Part shown: positions 24,917 through 33,597 of the stretch, piece by piece | How the letters are laid out: every line of letters begins with the position of its first letter | Position numbering within the stretch: the stretch's first letter is position 1 | From: Stenotrophomonas pavanii | Lineage (GTDB): Bacteria; Pseudomonadota; Gammaproteobacteria; Xanthomonadales; Xanthomonadaceae | NCBI RefSeq assembly: GCF_900101175.1 | Contig: NZ_FNFQ01000009.1 | Span: forward strand, 124,001 to 188,000 | Length of the DNA stretch: 64,000 bases | Direction of reading: 5' to 3' | The notes under the pieces: model-generated | The model's input: only the letters and a program-made list of their open reading frames with translations | Databases searched by the model: none | Told to the model about the DNA's origin: nothing | Position numbers and translations under genes: made by a program

Positions 24917-25366
24917 TCAGGCGCCGCGCCCGTCGCCCTTGAGTTTGCGCACACGCGTGGCGGCGGCCTGCAGGGCCTGACCGTCGCGCCCGCGCGGCTG
25001 CATGTACGGCAGCGGCCGCCGCGTCGCCGATTCGATCAGCTGCGAGTGGGCTTCGCCCGCCCCGAAGCGATGGCGCTCGCCCCATTGGCGCAGCGCCACC
25101 AGCAGCGGGAACAGATCCTGGCCCGCGTGAGTGAGCACGTATTCCTGGTAGGCCGAGCCATCGGAGGCCGGCTGCAGTTGCAGGATGCCGGCCTCGACCA
25201 GTTTGCGCAGGCGATCACTGAGGATGTTGCGTGCCGCGCCGACGCTTCGCTGGAAATCGCCGAAGCGGGTGATGCCGTCGAACGCGTCGCGGATCACCAG
25301 CAATGCCCAGCGGTCACCAAGCAGGTCGGCACTGCGGGCGACGGGGCAGGGGCTGTCGGCGTGCAT
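24917..25366 (-). CDS. HxlR-family winged-helix regulator
   Basis: The protein has 149 residues. Cys6 in the SPCPVARSADLLGDRWALLVIRDAF start is typical of HxlR proteins, several of which sense electrophiles or oxidants through that cysteine. The wing region follows (ILSDRLRKLVEAGIL...YQEYVLTHAG). It is divergent from an MFS exporter with a shared 87-base promoter region containing an inverted repeat, so it probably controls that transporter and itself. ATG 25366 fits the family's N-terminus; an upstream in-frame ATG at 25420 would lie beyond the operator. Confidence 0.9.
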   Translation of the reverse strand: MHADSPCPVARSADLLGDRWALLVIRDAFDGITRFGDFQRSVGAARNILSDRLRKLVEAGILQLQPASDGSAYQEYVLTHAGQDLFPLLVALRQWGERHRFGAGEAHSQLIESATRRPLPYMQPRGRDGQALQAAATRVRKLKGDGRGA

Positions 25367-25384
25367 GGCGGTCTCCGTTCTATG

Positions 25385-25440
25385 TGGTTGCAGTTTAAAA
25401 CCAATGGAGCTAGCCTGCATCGGGTTTCAATATGCAACCA
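25385..25440. promoter_or_regulatory. HxlR operator between divergent genes
   Basis: TGGTTGCA (25385-25392) and its inverse TGCAACCA (25433-25440) flank an AT-rich core with GTTTAAAAC (25393-25401) and GGTTTC. HxlR sites are usually such symmetric AT-rich palindromes over divergent promoters. The assignment is inferred from symmetry and position. Confidence 0.6.
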
Positions 25441-25453
25441 GTTCGTGAATGCC

Positions 25454-26659
25454 ATGCCGATTCCCCGCTCCCTGCTGGTCCTGCTCGCGGTGGCCGCCGG
25501 TGCCAGCGTCGCCAATGTCTATTACGCGCAGCCACTGCTGGATCGGCTGGCACAGGCGTTCGCGCTGGAGCGGGCGGCAGCGGGTGCCGTGCTGGCGGCC
25601 ACCCAGGCCGGCAGTGTGCTGGCACTGCTGGGCGTGTTGCCGCTGGCTGATCGAGGGGACCGGCGGCGCCTGTTGCGCGTGCAGCTGGCGGCACTGGTGG
25701 CCGCGCTGCTGTGGCTGGCGGCGGCACGCACGGCCAGTTGGCTGTTGTCGGGCATGCTGCTGGTCGGGTTGTTGGGGACCGCGCTGACCCAGGGCTTGAT
25801 CGCCTGCACGGCGGCGATGGCAGCGCCCGCGCAGCGCGGGCGCGTGGTGGGCACGGTGCAGGGTGGCGTGTTCATCGGGCTGCTGCTTGCGCGGGTGCTG
25901 TCCGGCAGCGTGGCGGCCATTGCCGGCTGGCAAGCGGTCTATCTGCTGTCGGCAACGGTGATGGCGGCGCTGGCCGTGCTGCTGTGGCGGCGCCTGCCGG
26001 CCGTGCCGGTACCGGCGGTGCCTCCGCGTTGGGGCGAGCTGCTGGGCTCGATGCTGGGCATGCTGCGCGAGGACCGGACGCTGCGCGAGCGCGGTCCACT
26101 GGCGCTGCTGCTGTTTGCCGGGCTCAATGTGTTCTGGGCGGCGGCACCCTTGCCGCTGTCGGCACCGCCGCTGCAGTGGTCGACGGCGGCCATCGGTGCG
26201 CTCGGTTTGGCCGGGGTGGCCGGTGCGTTGATGGCGGCGCGGGTCGGGCACTGGATGGACCGCGGCCTCGTGCATCGGGTCAGCGTTGGCGCGTTGCTGT
26301 TGATGCTGGTCGCGTGGTGGCCGCTGCTGGGGTTGCCGCAGTCGCTGCCGTGGCTGCTGCTGGGCGTGATCGTGCTCGACCTCGGCGGCCAGGCGTTGCA
26401 TGTATCGAACCAGGCGCTGCTGCTGCGTGCACCGGGTGAGCAGCACGGACGCCTGGTGGCGCTGTACATGCTGTTCTACGCAGTGGGCAGCGGCGCCGGC
26501 GCGGCGGCCGGGCCCTGGATGCAGGCCCGGCATGGCTGGCCTGCGGTGTGCCTGCTGGGTGCCGGCATCGCGGCGCTCGCCCTGCTGTGGTGGGCAGCGT
26601 GGCGGGTGGGGGCGGTGAAAGCAGCGGCTGGCGCGCGAACCGGTAGAGTCGACTGTTAG
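25454..26659 (+). CDS. MFS exporter (DHA1 type)
   Basis: This 401-residue major-facilitator protein has 12 predicted helices. The N-terminus VANVYYAQPLLDRLAQAF is characteristic of the YnfM/SotB-like DHA1 group, with the loop 2-3 motif PLADRGDRRRLL. ATG 25454 is chosen at the start of helix 1. It is divergent from the HxlR regulator and probably exports a small toxic compound that the regulator senses. The last residues RTGRVDC and the stop codon lie inside a SMAG-type repeat that begins at 26642, so the C-terminus is repeat-derived. Confidence 0.9.
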   Translation: MPIPRSLLVLLAVAAGASVANVYYAQPLLDRLAQAFALERAAAGAVLAATQAGSVLALLGVLPLADRGDRRRLLRVQLAALVAALLWLAAARTASWLLSGMLLVGLLGTALTQGLIACTAAMAAPAQRGRVVGTVQGGVFIGLLLARVLSGSVAAIAGWQAVYLLSATVMAALAVLLWRRLPAVPVPAVPPRWGELLGSMLGMLREDRTLRERGPLALLLFAGLNVFWAAAPLPLSAPPLQWSTAAIGALGLAGVAGALMAARVGHWMDRGLVHRVSVGALLLMLVAWWPLLGLPQSLPWLLLGVIVLDLGGQALHVSNQALLLRAPGEQHGRLVALYMLFYAVGSGAGAAAGPWMQARHGWPAVCLLGAGIAALALLWWAAWRVGAVKAAAGARTGRVDC

Positions 26660-26730
26660 TCGACTGCTCTTCGTTCCGACGGCGAAAAGCTCCGCGCTGC
26701 GCGCGATAGCCGACTGGCAGTCGACTCTAC
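26642..26730. repeat. SMAG-type composite repeat (inverted pair)
   Basis: GTAGAGTCGACTGTTAGTCG begins at 26643, and the matching inverted end CAGTCGACTCTAC closes at 26730. Each end forms its own short hairpin, and the interior is GC-rich. The same type of element occurs at 35776-35862. It contains the MFS stop codon and lies between convergent genes. Confidence 0.85.
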
Positions 26731-26754
26731 ACCTGGGTTGCCGTCCGCGTCGGG

Positions 26755-28170
26755 CTACCGCTGCAATGCCCGCCGTCCCGGGGCGTCCTGCAAGGCTTCG
26801 CTGGCTACCACCACGCGGTTGCGGCCGCTGCGCTTGGCCTCGTACATCGCTGCGTCGGCCCGTGCCATCAGCCGCTCGTAGTCCGGATGGCCGTCATGGC
26901 CAGCCACGCCGATACTGGCGGTCAGTGCCAGCACCTGGCCATTGGCCAGCGCAACGGGCGATTGTGCGATCTGCCGGCGCAGGCTCTCGGCGATCACGGT
27001 CGCCTGCGATTCGCTCGCCGCCACCAGCACCACCACGAACTCCTCGCCGCCATAGCGGAACAGGTAGTCGCTGCCGCGTGTCAGCTGGCCGAGCAGACCA
27101 GCCACGTGCTGCAATGCGCGGTCGCCGGCATCGTGGCCGTGGCCATCGTTGATCGCCTTGAAATGATCCAGGTCGAGCAGCAGCAGCGAGAACGGCGTGC
27201 GGTTGCGCGTGGCCAGCTCGATCTCCCTGCGCAGGACCGTGGGCAGGAAGCGGCGGTTGAGCAGGTTGGTCAGTGCGTCGCTGCCGGCGTCCAGTTCGCC
27301 GATGCGCTCGAACAGCAGCGTCATCAGGGTGCGAATGGCCGCCAGGTCCTCGCGGATGGCAGGCAGCACCGCCAGGCGCTGCGCCGGCTCATCGCTGCGT
27401 GCACGCTGGAGATGGCTGTCGATGCGGGACATCAACTGGCCGACCTGCTGGGTCTCGCTGCTCTCGCCGAAACTGGGAATCCCCTTGTGGGTGAACCACA
27501 GGCCGAATTCCGAGGTGGCCAGGCGGGCGCTGTCACTGGCCTGCACATGGCCTGCCAGCGCGTAAAGTAGGGTGTTCTCCCAGTCCAGCAGCAGCGCACG
27601 CTGGCGCTCGCGTTCGGCGCCGACGTTCTGCACCAGAGAGAACAGGCGGTATGCCGCATCGGCACGGGTCGAGCGCTCGCGTGCATGGGTGTACGCCAGG
27701 GTCATGCCTTCCATGGCGATGTCCATGATCGCGCTGAGGCAGTCGATGGCGGCGAACGCGGTGGCACTGTCGGGCGCGTCGTCGCGCAGGCGCACGAACA
27801 GGTCGTGCTTGAGCACGCGCGCGCCGCGGGTGACCAGGTCGACCGGAATGCCGACCCGGGCATGCACATCGCCGATCACCCGTTGCGAGGCAACCGCGCT
27901 GGCAATGCCGTCGGCACCCGTGGTCAGCAGCTGCACCAGCCAGCGCTGCATGGCCGGCTGCAGGCGCTGCTTGACCTGGTCGTGGGACAGGAAGCGGCGC
28001 GCGCGCGGGTCCTGCAACAGGACGTCATAGAAGCGCTGGGCCAGCGCAGGGGGCGCATCGGCAGCGGCGGCGTGCAGCAGCGCGGTGGCGGTGGGGCCGG
28101 CCTGCAGCAGGCACTGCTGCCAGGCGTCGGCCAGCGGCTGGCTGGCGTCGTCCAGTTGGGGTGTTTCCAC
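26755..28170 (-). CDS. Globin-coupled sensor diguanylate cyclase (DosC/YddV-like)
   Basis: The protein has 471 residues. The N-terminal protoglobin domain (about 25-165) has a proximal-His candidate, His103, in VIGDVHARVGIP. A helical middle region (about 180-295) contains FGLWFTHKG. The C-terminal GGDEF domain has the active-site variant GGEEF (374-378) and an intact inhibitory RxxD site (R365-D368) five residues before it, so it should make cyclic-di-GMP with product feedback. Haem-bound oxygen or another gas is the likely signal. GTG 28170 gives a start METPQLDD just ahead of the globin fold. Confidence 0.9.
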   Translation of the reverse strand: METPQLDDASQPLADAWQQCLLQAGPTATALLHAAAADAPPALAQRFYDVLLQDPRARRFLSHDQVKQRLQPAMQRWLVQLLTTGADGIASAVASQRVIGDVHARVGIPVDLVTRGARVLKHDLFVRLRDDAPDSATAFAAIDCLSAIMDIAMEGMTLAYTHARERSTRADAAYRLFSLVQNVGAERERQRALLLDWENTLLYALAGHVQASDSARLATSEFGLWFTHKGIPSFGESSETQQVGQLMSRIDSHLQRARSDEPAQRLAVLPAIREDLAAIRTLMTLLFERIGELDAGSDALTNLLNRRFLPTVLRREIELATRNRTPFSLLLLDLDHFKAINDGHGHDAGDRALQHVAGLLGQLTRGSDYLFRYGGEEFVVVLVAASESQATVIAESLRRQIAQSPVALANGQVLALTASIGVAGHDGHPDYERLMARADAAMYEAKRSGRNRVVVASEALQDAPGRRALQR

Positions 28171-28313
28171 GTCGTTCTCTGACTGCGTACGGCAAACCAC
28201 CGATATCGGCCGGGCTGGCGTGCGGTTGATGGCGGGTTGGCCCGCCAGTTTAAGCGTGATGCAGGCGCGTGCCGTGCGCGCAGCACATCGGCATCGCCGC
28301 TGCAATGAGTGAA

Positions 28314-28337
28314 CGCATTTGAGAATCACTCGCATTG
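28314..28337 (+). promoter_or_regulatory. Fur-box-like site before the FepA-type receptor
   Basis: GCATTTGAGAATCACTCGCA (from 28315) matches the AT-rich dyad GAGAAT-N-ATTCTC-like Fur consensus in most positions, about 120 bases before the receptor start. Between 28171 and 28457 I see nothing else apart from promoters of the two divergent genes. Confidence 0.65.
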
Positions 28338-28457
28338 ATGGGACAATGCGCGCACGGATCGGGCCGCAGGCGACTGCAGCGACGCTCCGCCTCCCTCCTC
28401 GTCGTTGCCTCAAGCCCTTTGCCAGAGGCCCCGTTGCCCTGCCAGAAGGTCCAGATC

Positions 28458-30707
28458 ATGTCTCCTGCCGTTGTCCTTTCGCCGCGCCCGCTGGCGCTCG
28501 CCGTTGCCGCGTTGCTGGCCGGCAGTGCCATGGCCGCCCACGCGGAAACAGACGCTACCGATATCGATACCGTGCATGTCACCGCTTCGCAGATTGCCCG
28601 CCAGGCGTTGGGCACCTCGACCATCACCGCCGAGGACATCGCCCGGCGCCCACCGGCCAACGACATCGCCGAACTGCTGCGGACCATGCCGGGCGTCAAC
28701 CTCACCGGCAACAGCGCCTCGGGCCAGTACGGCAACAACCGCCAGATCGACCTGCGCGGCATGGGCCCGGAGAACACCCTGATCCTGGTCGATGGCAAGC
28801 GCATCGGCGCGCGCGATGCCGTGCGCATGGGCCGCAGTGGCGAACGCAATACGCGCGGCGATACCAACTGGGTGCCGGCGGAAATGATCGAGCGCATCGA
28901 AGTGCTGCGCGGCCCGGCGGCGGCACGCTATGGTTCCGGTGCGTCCGGCGGCGTGGTCAACATCATCACCAAGCGCCCGACCGGCGACCTGACCGGCGCG
29001 GTCGACCTGTATGGCCTGGTGCCCGAGCACAGCGCCGAAGGCGGCAGCGAGCGCGTCGGCCTGCAGCTGAGCGGGCCGATGACCGATACCCTGTCGTTCC
29101 GCCTGTACGGCAACCTCAACAGGACCGACGCCGACTCACTGGACCTCAACCGCCAGTACGCGACCAACCCGAACGCGGTGCCGCCGGCTGGCCGCGAGGG
29201 CGTCAAGAACCGCGACGTCAACGCGTTGCTGCGCTGGGACGTGACCGCCGACCAGGTGGTGGAGTTCGAAGCCGGCACCAGCCGCCAGGGCAACATCTAT
29301 GCCGGTGACCGCGCGGTCAGCACCACCGGTACCTCGACCGGCGTTGACCTGGCGGCGCTGGCCGAAGGCGAAGCGGAGACCAACCGCATGTACCGCACCA
29401 CCGGCGCGATCACCCATCGTGGGCGCTGGGGCGACGTGACCTCGCGGGTGACGGCTGCGGTGGAGGCGGTCAACAACTCGCGCATCAACGAAGGCCTGGC
29501 CGGTGGCCCGGAGGGCAGCTTCAACGGCACCGACTGGTCGACCTCGCGCCTGCGCAACTACCAGCTGGATGGCGAAGTGAGTTTCCCGACCACGCTGGGC
29601 GGCGCCGAGAACGTCTGGACGCTCGGCTTCGAGTACCTGGACAGCCGCTTGACCGATCCCTATTCGATGAGCCAGTCCAGCAGCAGCGGCGGCGGCATCC
29701 CGGGGCTGTCGGCCGATCGTGCGCGTGGCAAGGCCGACGCGCAGACCACCGCGGTGTTCGTGGAAGACAACATCTACCTGGGCGAGCGCTGGATCGTCAC
29801 CCCGGGCCTGCGCTTCGACCACCACAGCCAGTTCGGCAACAACACCAGCCCCAGCCTCAATGCGCAGTTCCGCATCAGCGGCGACTGGGTGGTGAAGGGC
29901 GGTATCGCCCGTGCATTCAAGGCGCCGAACCTGTACCAGTCCAATCCGGACTATCTGTACTACACCCGTGGCAATGGCTGCCCGAATGCACTGCCGAGCC
30001 TGGGCGCCGGCTGCTACATGCGCGGCAATGCGGACCTGAAGGCGGAAACCAGCCTGAACAAGGAACTGGGCGTCGAGTGGGCACCGCAGAGCGGCTGGCA
30101 GGCGTCGTTGACCTACTTCCACAACGACTACAAGGACAAGATCCAGGCCGGTTACACCCAGATCGGGCTGACCGCCGACACCAAGGGCCGCATCTTCCGC
30201 TGGGAGAATGCGCCGAAGGCGATCGTGCAGGGCCTGGAAGGCAACCTGGTGATCCCGTTGCTGGGCGAGCAGGGCAGCCGCCTGAAGTGGAGCAACAACT
30301 TCACCTACATGGTGGAGAACGAGAACAAGACCACGCGCCAGCCGCTGTCGGTGATTCCGAAGTACACGATCAACACCATGCTGGACTGGCAGGCCACCGA
30401 CAGGCTGTCGCTGCTGCTGACCGGCACGTTCTACGGCAAGCAGGAACCGGCCACCGCCAACATCAACAATGATCCGCGCTGCACCGGCAGCTGCGATCCC
30501 TCGATCGCGCTGCAGGACCGGGGTGCCTACAACATCTGGGGCGTGAGCGCCCGCTACAGGGTGACCGGGACCGTCAGCTTCGGCTTCGGCGTCAACAACC
30601 TGGCCGACAAGCGCCTGTTCCGCGAGGCCAACAGCAGCGATGCTGGCGCGGCGACCTACAACGAGCCCGGCCGCGCCTACTGGGCCAGCCTGCGCTTCGG
30701 GTTCTGA
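28458..30707 (+). CDS. fepA: FepA-type TonB-dependent catecholate siderophore receptor
   Basis: This 749-residue outer-membrane receptor has a signal peptide ending near MAAHA. A TonB-box-like IDTVHVTAS precedes the plug domain (about 45-190), with LRTMPGVNLTG and IERIEVLRGPAAARYGSGA. A 22-strand barrel follows, ending in the terminal Phe of YWASLRFGF. The long plug motif DAVRMGRSGERNTRGDTNWVP is as in FepA/PfeA/BfnH-type ferric-enterobactin receptors. One extracellular loop has a disulfide-like pair (CPNALPSLGAGC). It is iron-controlled, judging by the Fur-box-like site upstream. ATG 28458 directly precedes the signal peptide. Confidence 0.9.
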   Translation: MSPAVVLSPRPLALAVAALLAGSAMAAHAETDATDIDTVHVTASQIARQALGTSTITAEDIARRPPANDIAELLRTMPGVNLTGNSASGQYGNNRQIDLRGMGPENTLILVDGKRIGARDAVRMGRSGERNTRGDTNWVPAEMIERIEVLRGPAAARYGSGASGGVVNIITKRPTGDLTGAVDLYGLVPEHSAEGGSERVGLQLSGPMTDTLSFRLYGNLNRTDADSLDLNRQYATNPNAVPPAGREGVKNRDVNALLRWDVTADQVVEFEAGTSRQGNIYAGDRAVSTTGTSTGVDLAALAEGEAETNRMYRTTGAITHRGRWGDVTSRVTAAVEAVNNSRINEGLAGGPEGSFNGTDWSTSRLRNYQLDGEVSFPTTLGGAENVWTLGFEYLDSRLTDPYSMSQSSSSGGGIPGLSADRARGKADAQTTAVFVEDNIYLGERWIVTPGLRFDHHSQFGNNTSPSLNAQFRISGDWVVKGGIARAFKAPNLYQSNPDYLYYTRGNGCPNALPSLGAGCYMRGNADLKAETSLNKELGVEWAPQSGWQASLTYFHNDYKDKIQAGYTQIGLTADTKGRIFRWENAPKAIVQGLEGNLVIPLLGEQGSRLKWSNNFTYMVENENKTTRQPLSVIPKYTINTMLDWQATDRLSLLLTGTFYGKQEPATANINNDPRCTGSCDPSIALQDRGAYNIWGVSARYRVTGTVSFGFGVNNLADKRLFREANSSDAGAATYNEPGRAYWASLRFGF

Positions 30708-30728
30708 GCATACGCAAGCGCAGATCCG

Positions 30729-30761
30729 CCGGTGCCGCCGGGTCCTGCCCGGCGGCACCGG
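30729..30761. terminator. Strong hairpin after the receptor gene
   Basis: CCGGTGCCGCCGGG and its perfect inverse surround a 5-base loop, 22 bases after the stop. No T-tract follows, so it may be an mRNA-stabilising end or a weak terminator. Confidence 0.5.
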
Positions 30762-30850
30762 TGCTGCACGCCTGCAATGTTATAAACACCGTAATAGTCT
30801 CCCCCGCCAGCACGGCGTAGCCTGCACCGCATCGCAAAGGAGCTGTTGCC

Positions 30851-31831
30851 ATGGGCCACGACCACGATCACCTGCCGTCCCAGATCCGCCACGAGAAACC
30901 CTTGTGGTGGGCGCTCGGCCTGACCTCCACCTTCCTCGTCGTCGAGGTGGTGGGCGCGTTCTGGACCAACAGCCTGGCGCTGCTGTCCGACGCGGCACAC
31001 ATGGCCACCGACGCGCTGGCGCTGATGATCGCGCTGGTTGCGGTGCGGCTGAGCCGGCGCCCACCCGATGCGCGCCGCACCTACGGCTATGCACGGCTGG
31101 AGGCGCTGGGCGCGATGATCAACGGTGCCATGCTGTTCGTGGTCGCCGCCTACATCCTGTGGGAAGCGGTCGGCCGTTTTCGCCAGCCGCAGGAGATCGC
31201 GTCCTCCGGCATGCTGGTGATCGCGGCCGTCGGTCTGGTCATCAACCTGATCTCGATGCGCCTGCTGCAGGCCGGCAGTGGCGAGAGCCTCAACGTGAAG
31301 GGCGCCTACCTGGAAGTGTGGGCGGACATGCTCGGTTCGGTGGCGGTGATTGCCGGCGCATTGTTGATCAAGTGGACGGGCTGGAAGCCGATCGATCCGA
31401 TCCTGGCGGTACTGATCGGGCTATGGGTACTGCCGCGCACCTACGTGTTGATGCGCGAGGCGATCAACGTGCTGCTGGAAGGCGTGCCCAAGGGCATGGA
31501 CGTGGCCAAGGTGCGCGACAGCCTGTCCGGCCATGCCGCGGTGATGGACGTGCATGACCTGCATGTGTGGGCGCTGGCCTCGAGCACGCCGGCGCTGACC
31601 GCGCACATCGTGATGCGCGACGGCACCGATGCCGATGTGCTGCGCCGCGAGCTGGGCGGGCGCCTGCACGATGACTTCGGCATCGAACACGTGACGCTGC
31701 AGATCGAAGCGGACCACTGTGGTGAAGCCTGCGCTGGACCGGCGTCGGCCAAGGGCGGCGCGCAGCAGGGCCATGAAGGCCACGACCACGGCGAGGATGC
31801 GCAGGGCCATCGCGGCCACGTGCATCGTTGA
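30851..31831 (+). CDS. Cation-diffusion-facilitator metal exporter (ZitB/CzcD type)
   Basis: The protein has 326 residues. A His-rich N-terminus (MGHDHDH) is followed by six helices with HMATD in TM2 and DMLGS in TM5 as the transport site. Its HxxxD pattern is typical of Zn/Co-type members. A ferredoxin-like C-terminal domain ends in a second His-rich tail (GHEGHDHGEDAQGHRGHVHR). It exports zinc, cobalt or cadmium from the cytoplasm. A good ribosome site (AAAGGAG) lies 7-14 bases before the ATG. It is probably transcribed alone; the 143-base gap upstream holds the hairpin described separately. Confidence 0.9.
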   Translation: MGHDHDHLPSQIRHEKPLWWALGLTSTFLVVEVVGAFWTNSLALLSDAAHMATDALALMIALVAVRLSRRPPDARRTYGYARLEALGAMINGAMLFVVAAYILWEAVGRFRQPQEIASSGMLVIAAVGLVINLISMRLLQAGSGESLNVKGAYLEVWADMLGSVAVIAGALLIKWTGWKPIDPILAVLIGLWVLPRTYVLMREAINVLLEGVPKGMDVAKVRDSLSGHAAVMDVHDLHVWALASSTPALTAHIVMRDGTDADVLRRELGGRLHDDFGIEHVTLQIEADHCGEACAGPASAKGGAQQGHEGHDHGEDAQGHRGHVHR

Positions 31832-31869
31832 ATGAAAATGAAGGCCGCACCGGGGAATGCCCGGTGCGG

Positions 31870-32544
31870 TCATTCGTCGCGTCGCGAGGCCAGCCGATCC
31901 GCCAGCCGGGTCGGCTCCGGCAGCCGGTAGCCGCGCAGCGTGCGCTGCACCCAGTCCAGCGCGGTATCGGCACTGACCCGATGGCCACCGGCCACGAACA
32001 GCGGCTTGCAGCGCACCTTGCTGCGCAGCACCCAGCCCAGTTGTTCGTCGCCATCCTGCAGCGGCGCATGTGCACCCGCCTCGGCGCCCGGTTCGACGAA
32101 CCGCCCCACCAGCTTCGACTTCGCTACCCCGATGCTCGGCAGGTCGGTGACCACGCCCAGATGCGCGGCCACGCCCAGCCTGCGCGGATGGCTGATGCCG
32201 TGGCCATCGACGAACACCAGGTCCGGCACACGTGGCAGCAGCGCCAGTGCGGCCAGCAGTGCCGGCAGCTCGCGGAAGCTGAGCAGGCCGGGGATGTAGG
32301 GCATCACCGTGGGGATGCGCGCGATCTCCTGCGCCACGGGCTTCAGCGTCTCCGCGTCCAGCAGTACCGCCGCGGCGCGGGTGATGGCGCCGTTGTCCTC
32401 GAAGCCGACATCCATCCCGGCCAGCCAGCGCACGTTGCGTGGCAGGCGGTCCTGGCGCTCCACGCGGCCTGCCAGTTGCAGCTGCTGCGCACGGGCGGCA
32501 GCGACGCTGCCTTCCCAGCGTCCGGGGTCGATCACCGTATTCAT
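31870..32544 (-). CDS. nfi: Endonuclease V (deoxyinosine 3'-endonuclease)
   Basis: This 224-residue repair enzyme nicks DNA or RNA 3' of inosine. Its active-site residues match those known from Thermotoga EndoV: Asp45 in GMDVGF, Glu92 in PGLLSFRE and Asp113 in [12 protein letters not shown]. The wedge motif PYIPG (83-87) is present. It is convergent with the CDF gene, and its start lies 93 bases from the gpmA start. Length is normal. Confidence 0.95.
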   Translation of the reverse strand: MNTVIDPGRWEGSVAAARAQQLQLAGRVERQDRLPRNVRWLAGMDVGFEDNGAITRAAAVLLDAETLKPVAQEIARIPTVMPYIPGLLSFRELPALLAALALLPRVPDLVFVDGHGISHPRRLGVAAHLGVVTDLPSIGVAKSKLVGRFVEPGAEAGAHAPLQDGDEQLGWVLRSKVRCKPLFVAGGHRVSADTALDWVQRTLRGYRLPEPTRLADRLASRRDE

Positions 32545-32637
32545 GGGTCACAGCATCGCACGGGCGGCGCCACGGCCCGGTGAGCGGCGGCCGGGCTACA
32601 ATGGCGGCCTGCCTTTCCTCGCGTTGGAGACCCTGCA

Positions 32638-33387
32638 GTGACCCGTAGACTCGTACTGTTGCGCCATGGCCAGAGCCAGTGGAACCTGGACAACCGCTTC
32701 ACCGGCTGGGTCGATGTCGACCTGACCGAGCAGGGGCGTCGCGAAGCGGCCGCCGCCGGCCGCCTGATGCGCGAGGAAGGCCTGCAGTTCGACGTTGCGC
32801 ACACTTCCGTGCTCAAGCGCGCCATCCACACCCTGCAGGGTGCGCTGGCCGAGCTGGAGCAGGACTGGCTGCCGGTGAACAAGTCCTGGCGCCTCAACGA
32901 GCGGCACTACGGCGGCCTGCAGGGGCTGGACAAGGCCGAGACCGCGGCCAAGCACGGCGAAGAGCAGGTCAAGGTCTGGCGTCGTTCGTACGACATCCCG
33001 CCGCCGCCGATGGACCTGGAAGATCCGGGCCACCCGATCCATGACCGCCGCTACGCCGGCCTGGACCGCAACGCGCTGCCGGGCACCGAGTCGCTGGCCA
33101 TCACCCTGGACCGCGTGCTGCCGTACTGGCACGACGCCATCGCACCGCAGCTGAAGGACGGCAAGACCGTACTGGTCACCGCGCACGGCAACTCGCTGCG
33201 CGCGCTGTACAAGTACCTCAACAATGTCTCGCGCGAGGAGATCCTCGAGCTGAACATCCCCACCGGCATCCCGCTGCTGTTCGAACTGAACGATGACCTG
33301 ACCGTGCAGTCGTTCCGCTACCTGGGCGACCCGGAAGCAGCACGCGAGGCTGCCGAAGCCGTGGCCAACCAGGGCAAGGCGAAGTAA
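32638..33387 (+). CDS. gpmA: 2,3-bisphosphoglycerate-dependent phosphoglycerate mutase
   Basis: This 249-residue glycolytic enzyme interconverts 3- and 2-phosphoglycerate. The RHG motif [18 protein letters not shown] holds the phospho-histidine, and the second His is in [15 protein letters not shown]. The length and the insert SYDIPPPPM are typical of the BPG-dependent type. The GTG start at 32638 ([12 protein letters not shown]) has GGAGA 9-14 bases upstream. A clear terminator follows the stop. Confidence 0.97.
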   Translation: MTRRLVLLRHGQSQWNLDNRFTGWVDVDLTEQGRREAAAAGRLMREEGLQFDVAHTSVLKRAIHTLQGALAELEQDWLPVNKSWRLNERHYGGLQGLDKAETAAKHGEEQVKVWRRSYDIPPPPMDLEDPGHPIHDRRYAGLDRNALPGTESLAITLDRVLPYWHDAIAPQLKDGKTVLVTAHGNSLRALYKYLNNVSREEILELNIPTGIPLLFELNDDLTVQSFRYLGDPEAAREAAEAVANQGKAK

Positions 33388-33394
33388 GAAGCAG

Positions 33395-33424
33395 AAGGCC
33401 GGCGCAAGCCGGCCTTTCTTTTTC
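33395..33424 (+). terminator. Rho-independent terminator of gpmA
   Basis: A 9-bp stem (AAGGCCGGC/GCCGGCCTT) with a GCAA tetraloop is followed by TTCTTTTTC. Confidence 0.92.
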
Positions 33425-33515
33425 TAGAGCCGAGCCCACGCTCGGCCGCTTTGGGCTTTCGCCGCAGGAAGCATGAACCCGGAACGGAGAGCAGTCGAGC
33501 ATGGCTCGACTCTAC
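33425..33515. repeat. Two SMAG-like palindromes between gpmA and the M13 peptidase
   Basis: TAGAGCCGAGCCCACGCTCGG at 33425-33445 and GCAGTCGAGCATGGCTCGAC...CTAC at 33490-33514 each form a hairpin. The second ends in CTAC, the inverse of GTAG. The rest of 33388-33597 holds only the M13 gene's promoter. Confidence 0.75.
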
Positions 33516-33597
33516 AGAAGCCGCGTGCTGTGACCTTTGGCCGGTCCCCGGCGTCGCTCCCCCGGCTACCCTGTGAAATTACCCGCAGGAGAGCCTC

